In this document: positions 22,001 to 34,000 of the stretch, piece after piece
Layout of the letters: every line of letters begins with the position of its first letter
Numbering within the stretch: the stretch's first letter is position 1
Source of the DNA: Beroe forskalii
Lineage: Eukaryota > Ctenophora > Nuda > Beroida > Beroidae
Reading direction: 5' to 3'
DNA length: 64,000 nt
Assembly (NCBI GenBank): GCA_011033025.1
Contig: WFMF01000064.1
Location: forward strand, 496,001 to 560,000
Program-made: the position numbers and the translations under genes
Notes under the pieces: generated by a model
What the model saw: the letters and a program-made list of their open reading frames with translations, nothing else
The model's database searches: none
What the model was told of the DNA's origin: nothing

Positions 22001-25000
22001 GAATTCTGAACAAATCATCTTGCAGTAGCCTACAGTCATCATAACAACCAATCTGCTTGGAGACTCTCGTGTCATCTGCAAAGAAACTCACATTCGATGA
22101 AAGCACCACCTGTTCCAAATCGTTGATGAAGAGGATGAATAGCAGCGGTCCTAGAACACTTCCTTGAGGTACACCGCTGAGAACTAAGGCACTATCAGAG
22201 TGCACGCCATCAAGAACTACAACTTGCTCACGATCATGTAGGAAGGACTGGATCCAATCGATGAGCTTTGGATGGAACCCATGCCTCTTCAGTTTCTTGA
22301 TAAGGAGATTCAAGTCGACTTTATCGAATGCCTTAGCGTAGTCTAGATAGATGGAGTCCGTGTCTTCACCACGAGTGAACCCTTCAAATATATCGTCAAA
22401 GTGATCTAGCATTTGTGTCAGACAGCTTCTGTTAGATCTGAAACCGTGCTGTTTTTCAGTCAGAAGATTGTTGGTTTCGAGATGTTCCACCATATGTTTT
22501 CTGATCACCCTTTCATAAACTTTGACGACATGAGAAGTCAGGGTAACAGGTCTGTAGTTAACCGCTTCGCACCTGCTGCCTTTCTTGAAAAGTGGCGTGA
22601 CAAGCCCTTTCTTGTAAAAACTGGGCACAACGCCTGATGACATGGACTCAGACCAAAGTAGATGAATCGGGATGCTGAGACTGGATGCACACTTCTTCAG
22701 TAGGACAGCAGGCAATCCATCGGGACCTGGGGCAGAGTCAAGCTTTATCTCGGCTATGGCCTCCTCTATGCTCTCCAACGTCAGCACAAGCTCAGTGTCG
22801 TGGCTGGTGAGAGGTGGCACAGTGAAGGAAGGGGCAGATTTGTCCGGGCAGTTTGGATCGCTGAACACTGAGCAAAACTGTTGCTGCAGAATGTTAGCGA
22901 GTTCCTTCCGGTCAGTTACCAGTTCCTTGTCACTATTCAGAAGAGTCGTTATGCTCTGCTTCACCTTTGAAAAGGACTTGGCGTAGGAGTAGAAATATTT
23001 CGGGTTGGTTTTTATCCTCTCAACAGCGCGTTTCTCACCTTGATCGAGGTGCTTAACTATAGCCTCCTTGATATCATAGCATACCAGCCCTATCTCATCT
23101 TCAAGTTGCTTGATTCGAGCCGAGTTACCCGAGCACTTAGCAGCAGAGAGACGGCTTTTGAGCTTTGACTTCTTCCTTCTGAGCGAATTGTAAAGCTTTG
23201 GCTTGCCAGTTGGAGGTCGTTTACGAGGGACATTCTTCAGGCACACATCAAGAATTGCTTGATTGAGCTTGGTAGGGAATTCCTCGAATGTGCCTGTTGC
23301 TCGCATTTCCTTCAATTAACATCTGTGAACATTCCATTCAGTTTCTCGAAATCTGCGTTGCTGAAGTCCAGAGACCGAAAGTTCATTTCGTCGAGATATG
23401 AAGCCTGGTGATCCTCCATAGTACCAGGAGTGAAGGACAGTAGAACGCTGACTGCATCATGGTCCGATATTTCAGTTGGTTCAGCTTTGACATCTGAAAC
23501 TAATCGGTCGTTGTTACAAAGTACCAGGTCCAGGATGTTGTTTCCTCTAGTTGGTACAGTTACCATTTGGCTGAGCAGGTGAATCGACATGAAATTTAAC
23601 AGACACTGAGCCGATGAGTTCGATTCAGACGTTCCCCACTCAGCATCTGAAGGGACTCCCAATCAATCTGCGGTAGGTTGAAGTCACCTGTTATGAAGAT
23701 GTCGTAATCTCTCCCTGGAAGAGTGTCAATGGTGTGCCTGAGGTGATCCAGAAGGTTAGAGGAAACTGGAAAGACTCGCATCAGGCGGCCTGTAGACTAC
23801 TGCTACAAAAAGCTTAGCAGATGGGTAAACATTGCAGAGAGCCTGACAGGTACCGTCGTCAAAGGTCTCCGACACGGAGATAGGAAGTGACGATAGTGAG
23901 TAGAGCAAAACCCCGCCACCTTTCCTCTTACCGCGATCACTTCGCGATACACAGTAACCTGGAATCTGGAGTTGAGCGTCTGTGATGTATGACTTCAGCC
24001 AAGATTCCGTGATAGCGATGAAGGGAAACAGCTGTCCAGTCTGTCGTTTCTCCTCCACGTGCCCAATGAGGTCATTGAGCTTCCATCTGCCGACACTCTG
24101 CGCAGACGGGTTGAGGCTCCTAGCATTCAGTAGTAGGAGGGATGAGAGAAGGGATTTTGATGCGCCAGCCTGGACATCCCCTAGGGACATGGGCATCATG
24201 GGGTGGGTTACTGGAGCCGGGTAGCCCATCACCGGAGGATGTTGTTGTGGATGAAGTGCAGCTGTAGCTGGGTGAGCGGATGTCGGAAACCCCTGACACT
24301 GACGCCCCCTGCTCCACTTTCTTCTCAGCGATTCCAACTTGGCCGCCATCCCTACGACCAGGTCTCGCAGCCCTAAAAATCACTAGAGTCGGTCGCCCGC
24401 CTGCCCTGTGCTCTTTTTGCCTGTCACGAGGTTGATCGAGAGTCCGTGGTCCCTCTTCACTTTTCCTGTTGGCAGAACAGGGGTGAAACTCTTTACATTT
24501 CTTCTTAGGGCAGAACCTCTCTGTGACAAAAGTACTGCAGATATCAGGATGGAAGAAAGCACAGTTTTTGCCTTTCTTACATCCTCGTCCCTTTTGGGGT
24601 CCAGACGCTCTAAACTGATTGCAGATCCTGGGATGAGTTAGAGGACAAATCTGTCCGTTGATCTTCTTCTTCCCACTCATTCCGTGCGGGCAGTTCCATT
24701 TCAGGTATCTGACAGACCTGAGCAGCTGGCTGAGGCTCCACTGGAACTGTGCTAGAGGAAGCTTCATCTGGAGTTGGGAAATCTGGAGGACGATGGGGTA
24801 TCTGAGTAGAGGAAAGTGCTCTACTGCCAGAGAGGGCGATGTTGGAGATGTCAACTGATTGGTCCATTGCCTGACTCTCCACTGAAGATTGAGTCCCTGA
24901 CGTGTGACGGGATCTCTGTTTCCTGGGATCAATGGGGTCCACAATACCATGGCACTCATCACAGAGCCACACAAAACCCGATGGTGTGTCCAACATTGAG

Positions 25001-28000
25001 AGTGCCTGATGAAGAGCCCTGTTCCTTTCACAATGATGAGCACCCCTGAAACACCTGAAGCAGCTGAAGAAAGGCGAAATCTCGGGTTCAATGTCGATCA
25101 CATACCAATCCCCACATTCCCCGCATTTGGCCGGCATCAGCGCCATTAAACCAAGATAGATTCGGCTCACGAGAGATGGTTTGGTGAACAACTTAAAGCC
25201 TTTTTCGTCAGCAAGAGGGATTCCAAGGAACTCAGCACAATTTTCAAGTAGTACAACTGTGAACTGATTAATACGCTGGATATTCACTGAACGAGTCTGA
25301 AAACAGTGAAAACTAGATATGACGGGTCTGATAGATAGATCAGCCTTATCTATAAGTTTACCCACGATGATTTTGACCTGTTCACTGTCATTTTCCAGAC
25401 GACCCTTGCTCAGATTAACCATGGTATTGTGTACAATGTGTGGTATTAAAATACACGGTAGTATGTGCACACAGTAATGCACAGTAATCTAAAATGATAT
25501 TTTCCTTCCAAAGCATAAACTGAGCTAAAATATAAAGTCTTATGTCATTTTTTTGAAGTTTTATTTGAGACTGCTGTGTAGTAGACATGGCCTATATAAA
25601 AGTATAAAGGTGTCAGACCTGTCGAATTAGCACTTCTTATTGCTTTGTTTCGTTGCAGAAAGAAGGGGGGTTGAGGGTCAGCTCAACTTGACATATTAAA
25701 CCGTGAAAATGATGTCACTCACTGCCGTTTTTATTACTTTTTTAGTTGTACCTATGAGACTTTTATAAAATATATAAATCGACTTCAGCTAAAATTTCAT
25801 TTTGTCAGCCTATAAACTCCAAGTGCGATACAGTACTTTTTCATTTTGAAGTTTTTTCTTGGAATCACTCCAGTTGTATGCAGAAAGCAGCAAATGACAG
25901 GAATTCAGAGAGCCAGGCAGTACTTGGATACATAGAGAGAATTTTAATGTTTTCAGGGACAGTTCTGTAAGCCGCAGATGGCAATGAACTTGCAGGAAAC
26001 AGTGGTGGTTATTGGTTGCAATCAATTAAAGAATTATAACTGTGCCATGTTTGAAGTTATCTTTCCCTGACCTTGGCTACGTAATGTATCTGTAACCGTG
26101 CATAGCACGGCAACTTCAGCTCCATAGGTGTGAAGGAAGCCCATTGACAGGGCAATGAAAATCGATTTGTACTTTGTTACTTGTAGTTACTCAAAGGAAC
26201 TATGGGTAAATCAATAGGCCTAACTGCTGACACATTTGGGTGGGAACACTGTCACATCAATAGTAGTAGAGTTAAAGTAGCAATACTTGGCTCCAGCTGC
26301 CAGCCACAATAATTGAATTAAATGCGTCGTAATACAGTGGGAGAGTGAGTAAGGAACTTTCAATATTGACAGCACAGGTGTAAGCTTGCCCACCGTCCCT
26401 TGAGACTGTCTTGTCAGATTGGCATTGGTCAATATCATGCCGATTTCGGGATCCTTATTAATCCTTGTAATTTGAGTTGCTCAGGGTGGTGTTTCAGGTG
26501 CGGAGCGTGGCGGCTAGTAAGATCCAGGCCATGTGGCGGATGTGGGCGGCTAAGAAGGAACTGGTGAAGATGAGACAGATTAGGGAGGAAAACAGAGCAG
26601 CAGCCACCATCCAGAGACACTACCGCTCTTACAGGTGAGTTGTGACTGATGATTCCTCCGATTATCTGTAACAGTTCCTTCCTACTTTCCTACCCATCCC
26701 CTTGGTGCCTTTGTAACGCTCGGACTAGGAACCTCAATCGCTCATACTCAGGCCCAGGAGAGGTGTCATGATAAGTGCGGGCTTTAGTGTCCCAGGTTCT
26801 TAGGTAATCTCTTAGATCTGTCACTCTGATGCCCTCTGATGGGAGTCCCAGTCAAGAAATGTCACGATTATTTGGGGTTTAGCATTTCTACTGTAGCTCT
26901 GTAGGTACTTTGGTTATATCAGATATCTGATCGACTCTCATCTCTCAATCTCACCCAGGAGAGGAGTGGGGATGGTGGGTGGGATGTTGCCCCCCGGATT
27001 GACGGCTGACAAAGCTGCCCTGCTCCATGACAAGATACAGAAGATGATGGCAACACAGGAGACTCAGGAGATGGACAAGGAAGATGTGAGTTCAGGCAAC
27101 CGTGCACGTGTTGATTCTACGAGCTTATCTCTTGATTATGATATGAATTTTATTGCTTAATTTAATGAATGACGGGTTTTTGAAAGATACAGTATGTGCC
27201 TCAATATCACGCATCCCAATATCACGCGCCACGCATCCCAATATCACGCGCCACTCAATACAATATCACGCGTTACATGATTCCCTGTCTCAGGTGGAGA
27301 AACTGGTGTTGAAGTCCCAGGAAATGTACCTGCAGTACACGAGGGATATGACGAGCATTAGACGAGTGCAGAAGAGGAGAGAAAACCTCTGCAGCCAGGT
27401 TTATATTGTACTTCATCATTGTTTGCCTTTTTTAGTTTTACAAGATGTGGTACTTAATGAGCCTGGATGACCGAAGTTACAAACAATTCCGAAATGATGT
27501 CTTGATCAGCCAACGGATGAAAATTGATATGATAAACTCCCTAAACTGGTACATACATACTTCAATAATGATAAGACATAAGGAAATTGTCCCTCAATTT
27601 AATCCTAGAACTTCAGAAGTTAGGATCTCCTAATAACCATTCCCCCAGATCTCAGACAGACTGACACAACTCCAGAGCGCCCCCTCCCTGGCAGACAGCA
27701 CAGCTGAGGACGCCAAACTCCTGACCTGTGGGGACCCCGTCATCCTGGCCCAGGCTCACCGCAACCACTGGAAGGCTGTCAGTGCCCTCTCCTCCGATGT
27801 GCACCAGGTAAATGCATCAGTTTTATACGGATCTTCGCTCATTTTGACCGCGGTTTCACTCATTTTGGTCTGAATTGTCCCACATTTTGATCTCAATTTT
27901 TTTGCATTTTGATCTCAATTTTCACGCATTTTGGTCGGAATTTTCACATAGCATTTTGATCTCAATTTTCACATAATTTAATCTCGATTTTCTGAATTTC

Positions 28001-28140
28001 TGATCACGATTAACACAATATTGCAGGGTGTAAGGTACGGGGAATCCAGATTGAAGTATAATCTGATCAGCAGTACCCTTGACATGGATTTGAAGTACTC
28101 TCCACTCTCCCATAAGATACAGAAATTAGAACCACTGTGA
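19034..28140 (+). CDS. IQCB1: IQCB1 / nephrocystin-5 (NPHP5), C-terminal part
   Basis: Seven exons: 19034-19262, 19447-19536, 26498-26634, 26959-27085, 27294-27398, 27649-27807 and 28027-28140 (stop TGA), all GT-AG with consistent phase, giving about 320 residues. The first exon holds an IQ motif (ATKIQAHFRGYRARRQLL) and a Lys/Glu-rich coiled-coil. The third holds two more (ASKIQAMWRMWAAKKEL and AAATIQRHYRSYRRR). The C-terminal block (ENLCSQISDRLTQLQSAPSL, then DPVILAQAHRNHWKAV) aligns by eye, in order and spacing, with the C-terminal third of vertebrate IQCB1. That protein binds calmodulin and CEP290 at the ciliary base and supports BBSome integrity. The N-terminal helical-repeat half (about 270 residues) is not visible upstream; exon 19034 begins in mid-codon, so earlier exons must exist or the gene is truncated. 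Intron 2 carries a 4.4-kb LINE. Identity is moderately secure, from remembered alignment only. Confidence 0.72.
19241..19296 (+). repeat. Duplicated exon end plus donor after the first visible IQCB1 exon
   Basis: The 28-bp unit GGGGGAACTACAGAATAGGA + AGGTAAGA ends the exon (donor at 19263). It is followed at once by a near copy starting at 19269, with a second GT at 19291. The differences are ACTA/ACTC, AGGAAG/AGGGAG and GTAAGA/GTAAAA. The unit is not a multiple of three, so use of the second donor would change frame. Confidence 0.8.
21159..23315 (-). pseudogene. LINE ORF2 reverse-transcriptase domain
   Basis: An uninterrupted frame of 718 codons. RT landmarks are: VNYRPVTLTS (about residue 254), HGFRSNRSC (about 290), the catalytic SIYLDYAKAFDKVD (about 320-333), SGVPQGSVLGPLLFILFIND (about 380-400) and the FADD catalytic box (about 412). 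The part after the RT (LEYCCPLWNP, RHLNYWERL) is the usual C-terminal tail of CR1-like ORF2. The upstream endonuclease is in other frames, so the full ORF2 is broken. Confidence 0.9.
23312..24349 (-). pseudogene. LINE ORF2 endonuclease (APE-like), frameshifted
   Basis: Three overlapping frames (24349-23756, 23781-23596, 23662-23312) together read as an exonuclease/endonuclease/phosphatase-fold domain. Visible pieces are LLNARSLN, FPFIAITESWL (the conserved catalytic Glu), PGYCVSRSDR...GGGVLLY, then VVYRPPDASL, ITGDFNLPQIDW and ISDHDAVSV, the C-terminal SDH motif. At least three single-base frame changes separate these pieces from each other and from the RT. Confidence 0.85.
24120..25482 (-). 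pseudogene. LINE ORF1 with PHD-like and CCCH zinc-finger motifs
   Basis: The frame 25482-24610 has a Cys/His cluster (CGECGDW, then CFRCFRGAHHC, then LCDECHG) spaced like a PHD/treble-clef finger. After a frameshift near 24680 the frame 25091-24120 continues with Cys/His repeats of CCCH type (C..THPRIC, GCKKGKNCAFFHPDIC, FCPKKKCKEFHPC). It then becomes a low-complexity basic and Ser-rich linker. ORF1 proteins of CR1-group elements bind nucleic acid and accompany the RNA; zinc fingers fit that role. It is inactive here because of the frameshift. Confidence 0.75.
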
Positions 28141-28142
28141 CA

Positions 28143-28245
28143 ACAATGTGACTCCATTGTGACAACACTTTGACAACAATGTGATTTCATTGTGACAACA
28201 CTTTGACACCACTGTGACAACACTTTGACAACACTTTGGCAACTC
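28143..28245. repeat. Minisatellite of ACACTTTGACAACA type
   Basis: Imperfect tandem copies of TGTGACAACACTTTGACAAC start three bases after the IQCB1 stop codon, so they probably lie in its 3' UTR. Confidence 0.75.
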
Positions 28246-28446
28246 TGGGACTGTGTTCGCATAACCGTTTGCAACACAAGATAACATCTTATAGGTATTT
28301 TGTATAAATTTTTCATACCATCATATTTTTTATCTAATCAGTTCATAAACATAATCAGTATCATACTGTATTTATTTATTTACCATTTAAATTATTACTT
28401 ATTAAGTTGTATCAGCAGAGCTATGTATATATTCTCACTTTCTTGA

Positions 28447-28983
28447 TACTGTAAAGCCATTAATTTTCGCGCGGCATTAATTTTCGCGCATTTATTTGGA
28501 AAAGAAAATCCGCGAAAATATCAGCCGTGAAGTTAATTTTCAATTCTTGGAGATAAATTTATATCTGCGTATTTTTTGAGTGGAAGAAACTTGTACATTG
28601 TTGGTAGGTATTCGATAAGTCGATATATTGGATCGTCATCAAGGCATTATTTTTCAACTCAAAGTGTCTCATTAGAAACATTAAGCCCTCAACTAAGTTC
28701 GCAGTATCGTTTACGGATGACATGCTGTAATGTCTGACAAACAGAGGCACACTTAAGTAAACATAGACGAACAAAGACACCTCATTACTGGGCTTTTGCC
28801 TTTGTACAATCACCGGCTATCAAGGCGTACAGCAATGAGCGAAAATGATAAATTTTGGCCACGTACAAGCACTGGTTTGTGTTTAAGGAATTTTGAAATG
28901 CGTGAAAATTAAAACCGTGAAATTAGTCTGTTTTTAAAGAAACGCGAAAAATAGCACCCGCGAAAATATATGGCTTTACAGTA
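28447..28983. mobile_element. Non-autonomous TIR DNA transposon, 537 bp
   Basis: The left end TACTGTAAAGCCATTAATTT and the right end are inverted copies over the first 14 bases. They remain similar into a TTTTCGCG block, and CGCG-containing repeats are found inside both ends. There is no coding capacity. A clean target-site duplication is not evident, though TCTTGA occurs close to both ends. Confidence 0.75.
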
Positions 28984-29810
28984 ATATCTTGAAATGTGGC
29001 CGTCGTAAGATCATGAACACTCTTGATAATAATTTATCAAATTTACATCTACAAACATGAAAGAATCGTTTAAACAAACAATGCCTCCCCATAAGAGAGT
29101 TGTGCAGGTAACTTCTGGCCCGTGGGAGGGCGTTGTACGGCCCTCAAAGTGAGAAGGCATTATCTGTCATAATGCTTTACGGGTTACTTTTTACATCAGA
29201 GCAGGGAGCCGGGAAACTTGGGTGAGAGCTCGAGGGTTTTATCAGAATGTCTTGTAATAATCGTACTATTTAATTTGAAATCTCGAGAGATCATTATCTT
29301 GGAAGTTACATGGGGAAGCAGGGACTTAGCCGATATTTCAAGCACACCATTATTATAAATTGTAATGATACCCACGAATTTATGTAAGGAAGTTATTAAG
29401 TACCAAGCGAAGATTTTTGATATTTTTATGAATGTTATTACCTAACTGTAAGATAGTCATTGTAAATATTCATTATTCGGTGGTTATGTTTTTCAAATTC
29501 ACCCTTATTCAAGTACAGTATATAATTGGAAATACTTTGCATACTGTATACTTTAAAAGTTTTATTCATCTTTTCCTAGTGGAATAATTGTGCAATGTTA
29601 TATAACATTATGACAATTCACACGGTCACTTTAGTGGTGAAGAACCCGTGCAATTAGAATTCTATCTCCACTAGCCGTGGTGCAATACAGTATCATGTAA
29701 AGACCACAGAAGGAGTGGTCATGACCCTTCACGTGATCATAGAACACTAAATACTTCTGCAGAAATTCTTAACCTGAATTCTCAACATTGCAGTGTCCCG
29801 TGGACTCTGT

Positions 29811-29967
29811 GTGAAGTGAAGTGAAGTGAAGTGAAGTGAAGTGAAGTGAAGTGAAGTGAAGTGAAGTGAAGTGAAGTGAAGTGAAGTGAAGTGAAGTGAA
29901 GTGAAGTGAAGTGAAGTGAAGTGAAGTGAAGTGAAGTGAAGTGAAGTGAAGTGAAGTGAAGTGAAGT
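29811..29967. repeat. (GTGAA)31 pentanucleotide microsatellite
   Basis: Thirty-one uninterrupted copies of GTGAA (about 157 bp) without a single substitution, which implies recent expansion or active instability. Confidence 0.98.
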
Positions 29968-31058
29968 GTGATCTCTCAGGTGAGTTGGGAAGAGTGAAAT
30001 CTGAAAAGCTTCTTTAATCGCTTTATCGCTGTAGTATTTACATAGTCTGAGTGCGCTGCAGTGCGCGCCCTTGCCACACTGAAAAGGGCATTTTTAGGAG
30101 TTTTAAATACCATTTACCCTAAATTGTATTGCGGGATGGGCGCGCTCTCTTGAGTGTTGCGCTAACATTGTGCGTGCACCTGAAATATGTGATTTAACAT
30201 ATTTCAAGCGCACGCTCAACTTAAGCGCAGCACAAGTTATGCGGTAATGGATTGAAGTTCGTGCACGAATAAAGGCTGTTTAATAACGCAACATATTGAT
30301 GGTTCAAAGTCAGTTCCTTGTGCTTATATTCGTGTTTTGCAACTTGGCACTGGCAGCAAGGGTTAATAATAACAGTATGGAATTTACGTCATTATCACCT
30401 TTTATTCGTGCTTGAACTTCCATGTTGTGAATTCACGTGTTGCTCGAACGTGATAAAGTTAATGGCATGGCTTATTCTCTTGGTTGTTGAGATTGCAGCT
30501 GCTAAAGAAGTTAAGAGCTAAAGTACCTACTAAAATTTCTTTCTGCTATGATCTAAGATCTTAATAATTTAATAAAAAAGGAATGGTAATGCATTTGATT
30601 CTCTGTGGTCTAGCTTTCCAATGTCATTCTCTATGCAGTTCCCACTTATGCTCTTGAATATGTTATGAAATATGAATGTTAAATTAAGATATTATGTGTT
30701 AAATTTATTTCTTTACCTGAAGAACTATTGCACCTTTAATTGATGTTACTGTGGTAAATCAGAATATTCAAAGAATTGCAATGCACAGTTTAAATCATAT
30801 TATGAGTATATTATACTCTTCCAATGCTCATTTTAGGAACCATTTTATTCACAAAGAAATTATTGAACGAATTGCTGAAGAATGCGCTAATACCATACCC
30901 CCATTTATAGGGCATGGATTTGTTATAACAGAAGATCCAAAGACACTCCACTTCCGAGTTCAAACTCTCCCCAAAACGATACATCCGTTAAAGAATTTTT
31001 AAACTCCACAGATCCACATTCCTAACTCCACAGATCCACATTCCTAACGATCCACACC

Positions 31059-34000
31059 ATGCTGGCTCCACTCTTTACCCTCAAGTTGAAGCAGAAGGTC
31101 CTGCCTCGTCGCGTTGCGATGGGAAAGTTTGATGGTGTTAACCCTAACCTGGCGTGTGCCACTGCGGCTGGAAAGGTAGTTATACTTAGGATCTGGGATT
31201 ATCCTTAAGAGGGATCTGGGAGTGTAGGGTGATCATTAGGGATTGAAGGGAAATCATGAGGGATTTAAGAATGCTATCCGAGAAAACTGTGATGGGATCG
31301 GGTAGGATGGGTAATAATTCCTTAGTTAAGGAGTTGAGTGGAGTAATGGAGTAGGAAATACTACTTCCCCATCACTCTTCCCTTTAAAGTTTTAACACTT
31401 TAATACTGCAGTTCTGCTATAAATTTGCATAAGCTTTATTGCAAAACTGCTTAATAATAAAACGTGTGGGTTTCGAAACAAATCTTATTAAAATCTGTTC
31501 GACACTTTAGTGGTTGCAATATAAGAGTATAAATACTTAATTATATACGGTTCGTAATAATGGCTCGCCCCTTCGGGGCTCGACATTATTACTCTATTAC
31601 TCACCGTATTACTACACTAATAGTTTCCTTCCCCATTTTGATGGGAGATGGTTCTCTGCGGAAATAGCGCGAGGATGGGTCGTCTGATTTCTCACTCTTA
31701 CGTCAATCCAATGAATACCACTCCAGCCGACTGTACAGTTTCCAGTTTCAAGCAAAAACTTGTCCCGATATAATCTATCAACGTCTGTACGTGGATCGAT
31801 GGAATGAGGGATCGATAAAGGCGAGCAATTTACTGATCTAGCGATGTTGTTCAATATTGATAAATTGCGCGTCTTTATTGATTCCACGTGCAGACAGGCA
31901 GATTGCAATAAATAATGTCATTTGTCGGAAACTCAGGATTATTCAATACCGGTGACGCTCTAGGCAAGTTATGCTCTTAGACGGTTAGCTCCAAGTGAGC
32001 AATGGTTTACCATTGTGTTGAGCAATTTATCAATTCCATCAATTCTACTTCATCGTATGAAACAGGAATACAGGATCTCAAGATGAAATACTTTGTCTTG
32101 GAGTGAAAGCGTGAATCATAAAACTCCTATACTCCCTTACCACCCTTGCAGACTGTCGTTCTAACTCATTGATATCTAACATCTCAACGGAGGCGTGTCA
32201 AGCTCATACGTGCGCAGCTTTTTCATGCGAGGTGTAATCGTGCGCGGCTCACTACGTTTCATCAATAGCCAGTGAGATGCGCACGATTACGCCGCGCATG
32301 AAAAATGAAAAAGCCGCGCACATGGGAGTTCGACACGCCACCGTTACATCTGTGCAGGTTTTCATCCACAACCCGTTCACTGGCGGGCAGATGAAGAGCG
32401 GTGCGGGCAGCAGGCTTATCACGGGCGAGAGCAACGTGCCAGATCTCTACTACCTCAACATCGGCCAACAGGTGTCTAAATTTGTCTCACAATTTGTCAG
32501 AATTTTCTATTTTATTCTTCTTCTTCTTCTAAGATCAAATACCTTGGTAGGTTGGATCAGTAAAGAAGCTTTATAAGTCGGCGAAAAATTGGTACTGTTG
32601 TCAAGTGTTTTAGGTAGGAACTATGACCTTACGCTGGGTGTCTACGGTCTAATAATTGTCAGAAATGAGTCGGCAGAAGCTGTAAATGAGCTTCTGGGCG
32701 ATATGTTTGAAACTATTATTCTATCACCATTAATTAACTGTCAGGAGCAATGATTTAAAAAAATACCAGAAAAGCAGAACCTTTGGCATCTACTTATCTA
32801 TAACTTTTTCAGGTGTCAGCGATGGGGGCCGGTTGTCTAGGGGCGGACGAGAAAGACACTCTCTTTGTGGGGTCTCAGACCCATTTCCTTGCTTACGACG
32901 TGCACAACAACTCCGACCTTTTCTACAGGTACATCGGCAGTGTACATGCTTTGACGAAGTTATCACGAGTAATTCTGATTTTAGCTTCGTGATTATTCCT
33001 TATTCAATCTTTCAATGTTATTGAATTTAGGTTGGCAGATGGATATGAATAGTTTATTAAGATTTGAGCTGTCACCTAGAACTGAGTGACAGCTTCAGTT
33101 TCATCGTGGCATGCAGCCAAATTTCAATCGATGTCATATGAAGTTTAGTTATTACGAGTATCATAAGATCATAAGAGATGTTTGATACTTTACCCAGAAT
33201 ACTGAAATTATAAATAACTATCATTGAAATTTGGAGTAATAACTGAATGATACCCCAATGTAAACGTAATGTGCTTATAATATGGATTATGCTTATTTTC
33301 TTGATATTGAGACATGCGACTGAAGACTAAGATGTGTTAGCTAAGTATCTTGTAAGTTGTAAACCCGTTATTCAATAATTACAAATTTTAAACTTAGAAA
33401 ATTTCCAACTTTTTATCAAATAATTTTGCTACTGTATCAGAAAATGTATCCTTGCCCATGATCCCGAACTCCTCTTGCACGATATTGACTCATTATTAAC
33501 CTTGCACGTTTCTATTGTCAACACACGCGATGATTAGCCTGACTTACCTGGACCCAACAAAATTACCATCCCCAGGGAAGCCCCTGATGGTGTGAACGCC
33601 ATTGCTCACGGTTACATTGCTGACTGTCAGGTTCCACTGGTCTTCACTGGAGGAAACTGCTCCATTTCAGGTGAGAGTTTTATGGGATTTATGAAAGGAA
33701 GTAGTCTTAAGGGCCCTTTCTGATTTCTATAGATTTAACCTTATAATACTTTTCTCGAAAGAAAACTTCATAGAACTCGTATTTTTGTATTTTCAGTCCC
33801 CTTTAAACTCCATTATGAATTATCTTGGGTGGTCTCCCTATCTCGGTGGAAGATATAATTATAAGGTGTGCCACAGTACCCACAGTAACCAACGTAGATC
33901 GGGTTGTGAATGAGTGGGAGAGAAAAATCAGATGGATGAAATCTCAATCTCAATCCTTCAATTGACGAAATATGAGTGGCTCATTGAAAAATTTATCATC

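Larger units (their letters stand above)
21113..25490 (-). mobile_element. CR1-like non-LTR retrotransposon (LINE), decayed
   Basis: On the minus strand, in order: ORF1 (25482-about 24120), apurinic-type endonuclease (about 24200-23600) and reverse transcriptase (23315-21159), followed by a short 3' tail. The 3' end (left side) has no poly-A. It finishes in a short direct repeat of AGTTACCA type, as in the CR1/L2 group. The same terminus is found at the second copy at 63274. Several single-base frameshifts separate the parts, so this copy is not autonomous. It lies in IQCB1 intron 2 in antisense orientation. The 5' end near 25490 is approximate. Confidence 0.88.
28141..31058. other. Spacer between IQCB1 and BBS2
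   Basis: It contains a ~20-bp minisatellite (28143-28245), a TIR element (28447-28983), loose hairpins at 29580-29720 and 30140-30240, and a (GTGAA)31 microsatellite. An open frame at 30751-31002 (84 codons) ends just upstream of BBS2. I cannot assign it to any family, and it may be chance or a remnant. Confidence 0.6.

Noticed and set aside
21376..25049. Several + strand open frames inside the LINE
   Set aside because: They are antisense to ORF1 and ORF2, whose minus-strand products are clearly recognisable.
29811..29967. CRISPR-like array
   Set aside because: A pure GTGAA microsatellite without spacers, in an animal genome.
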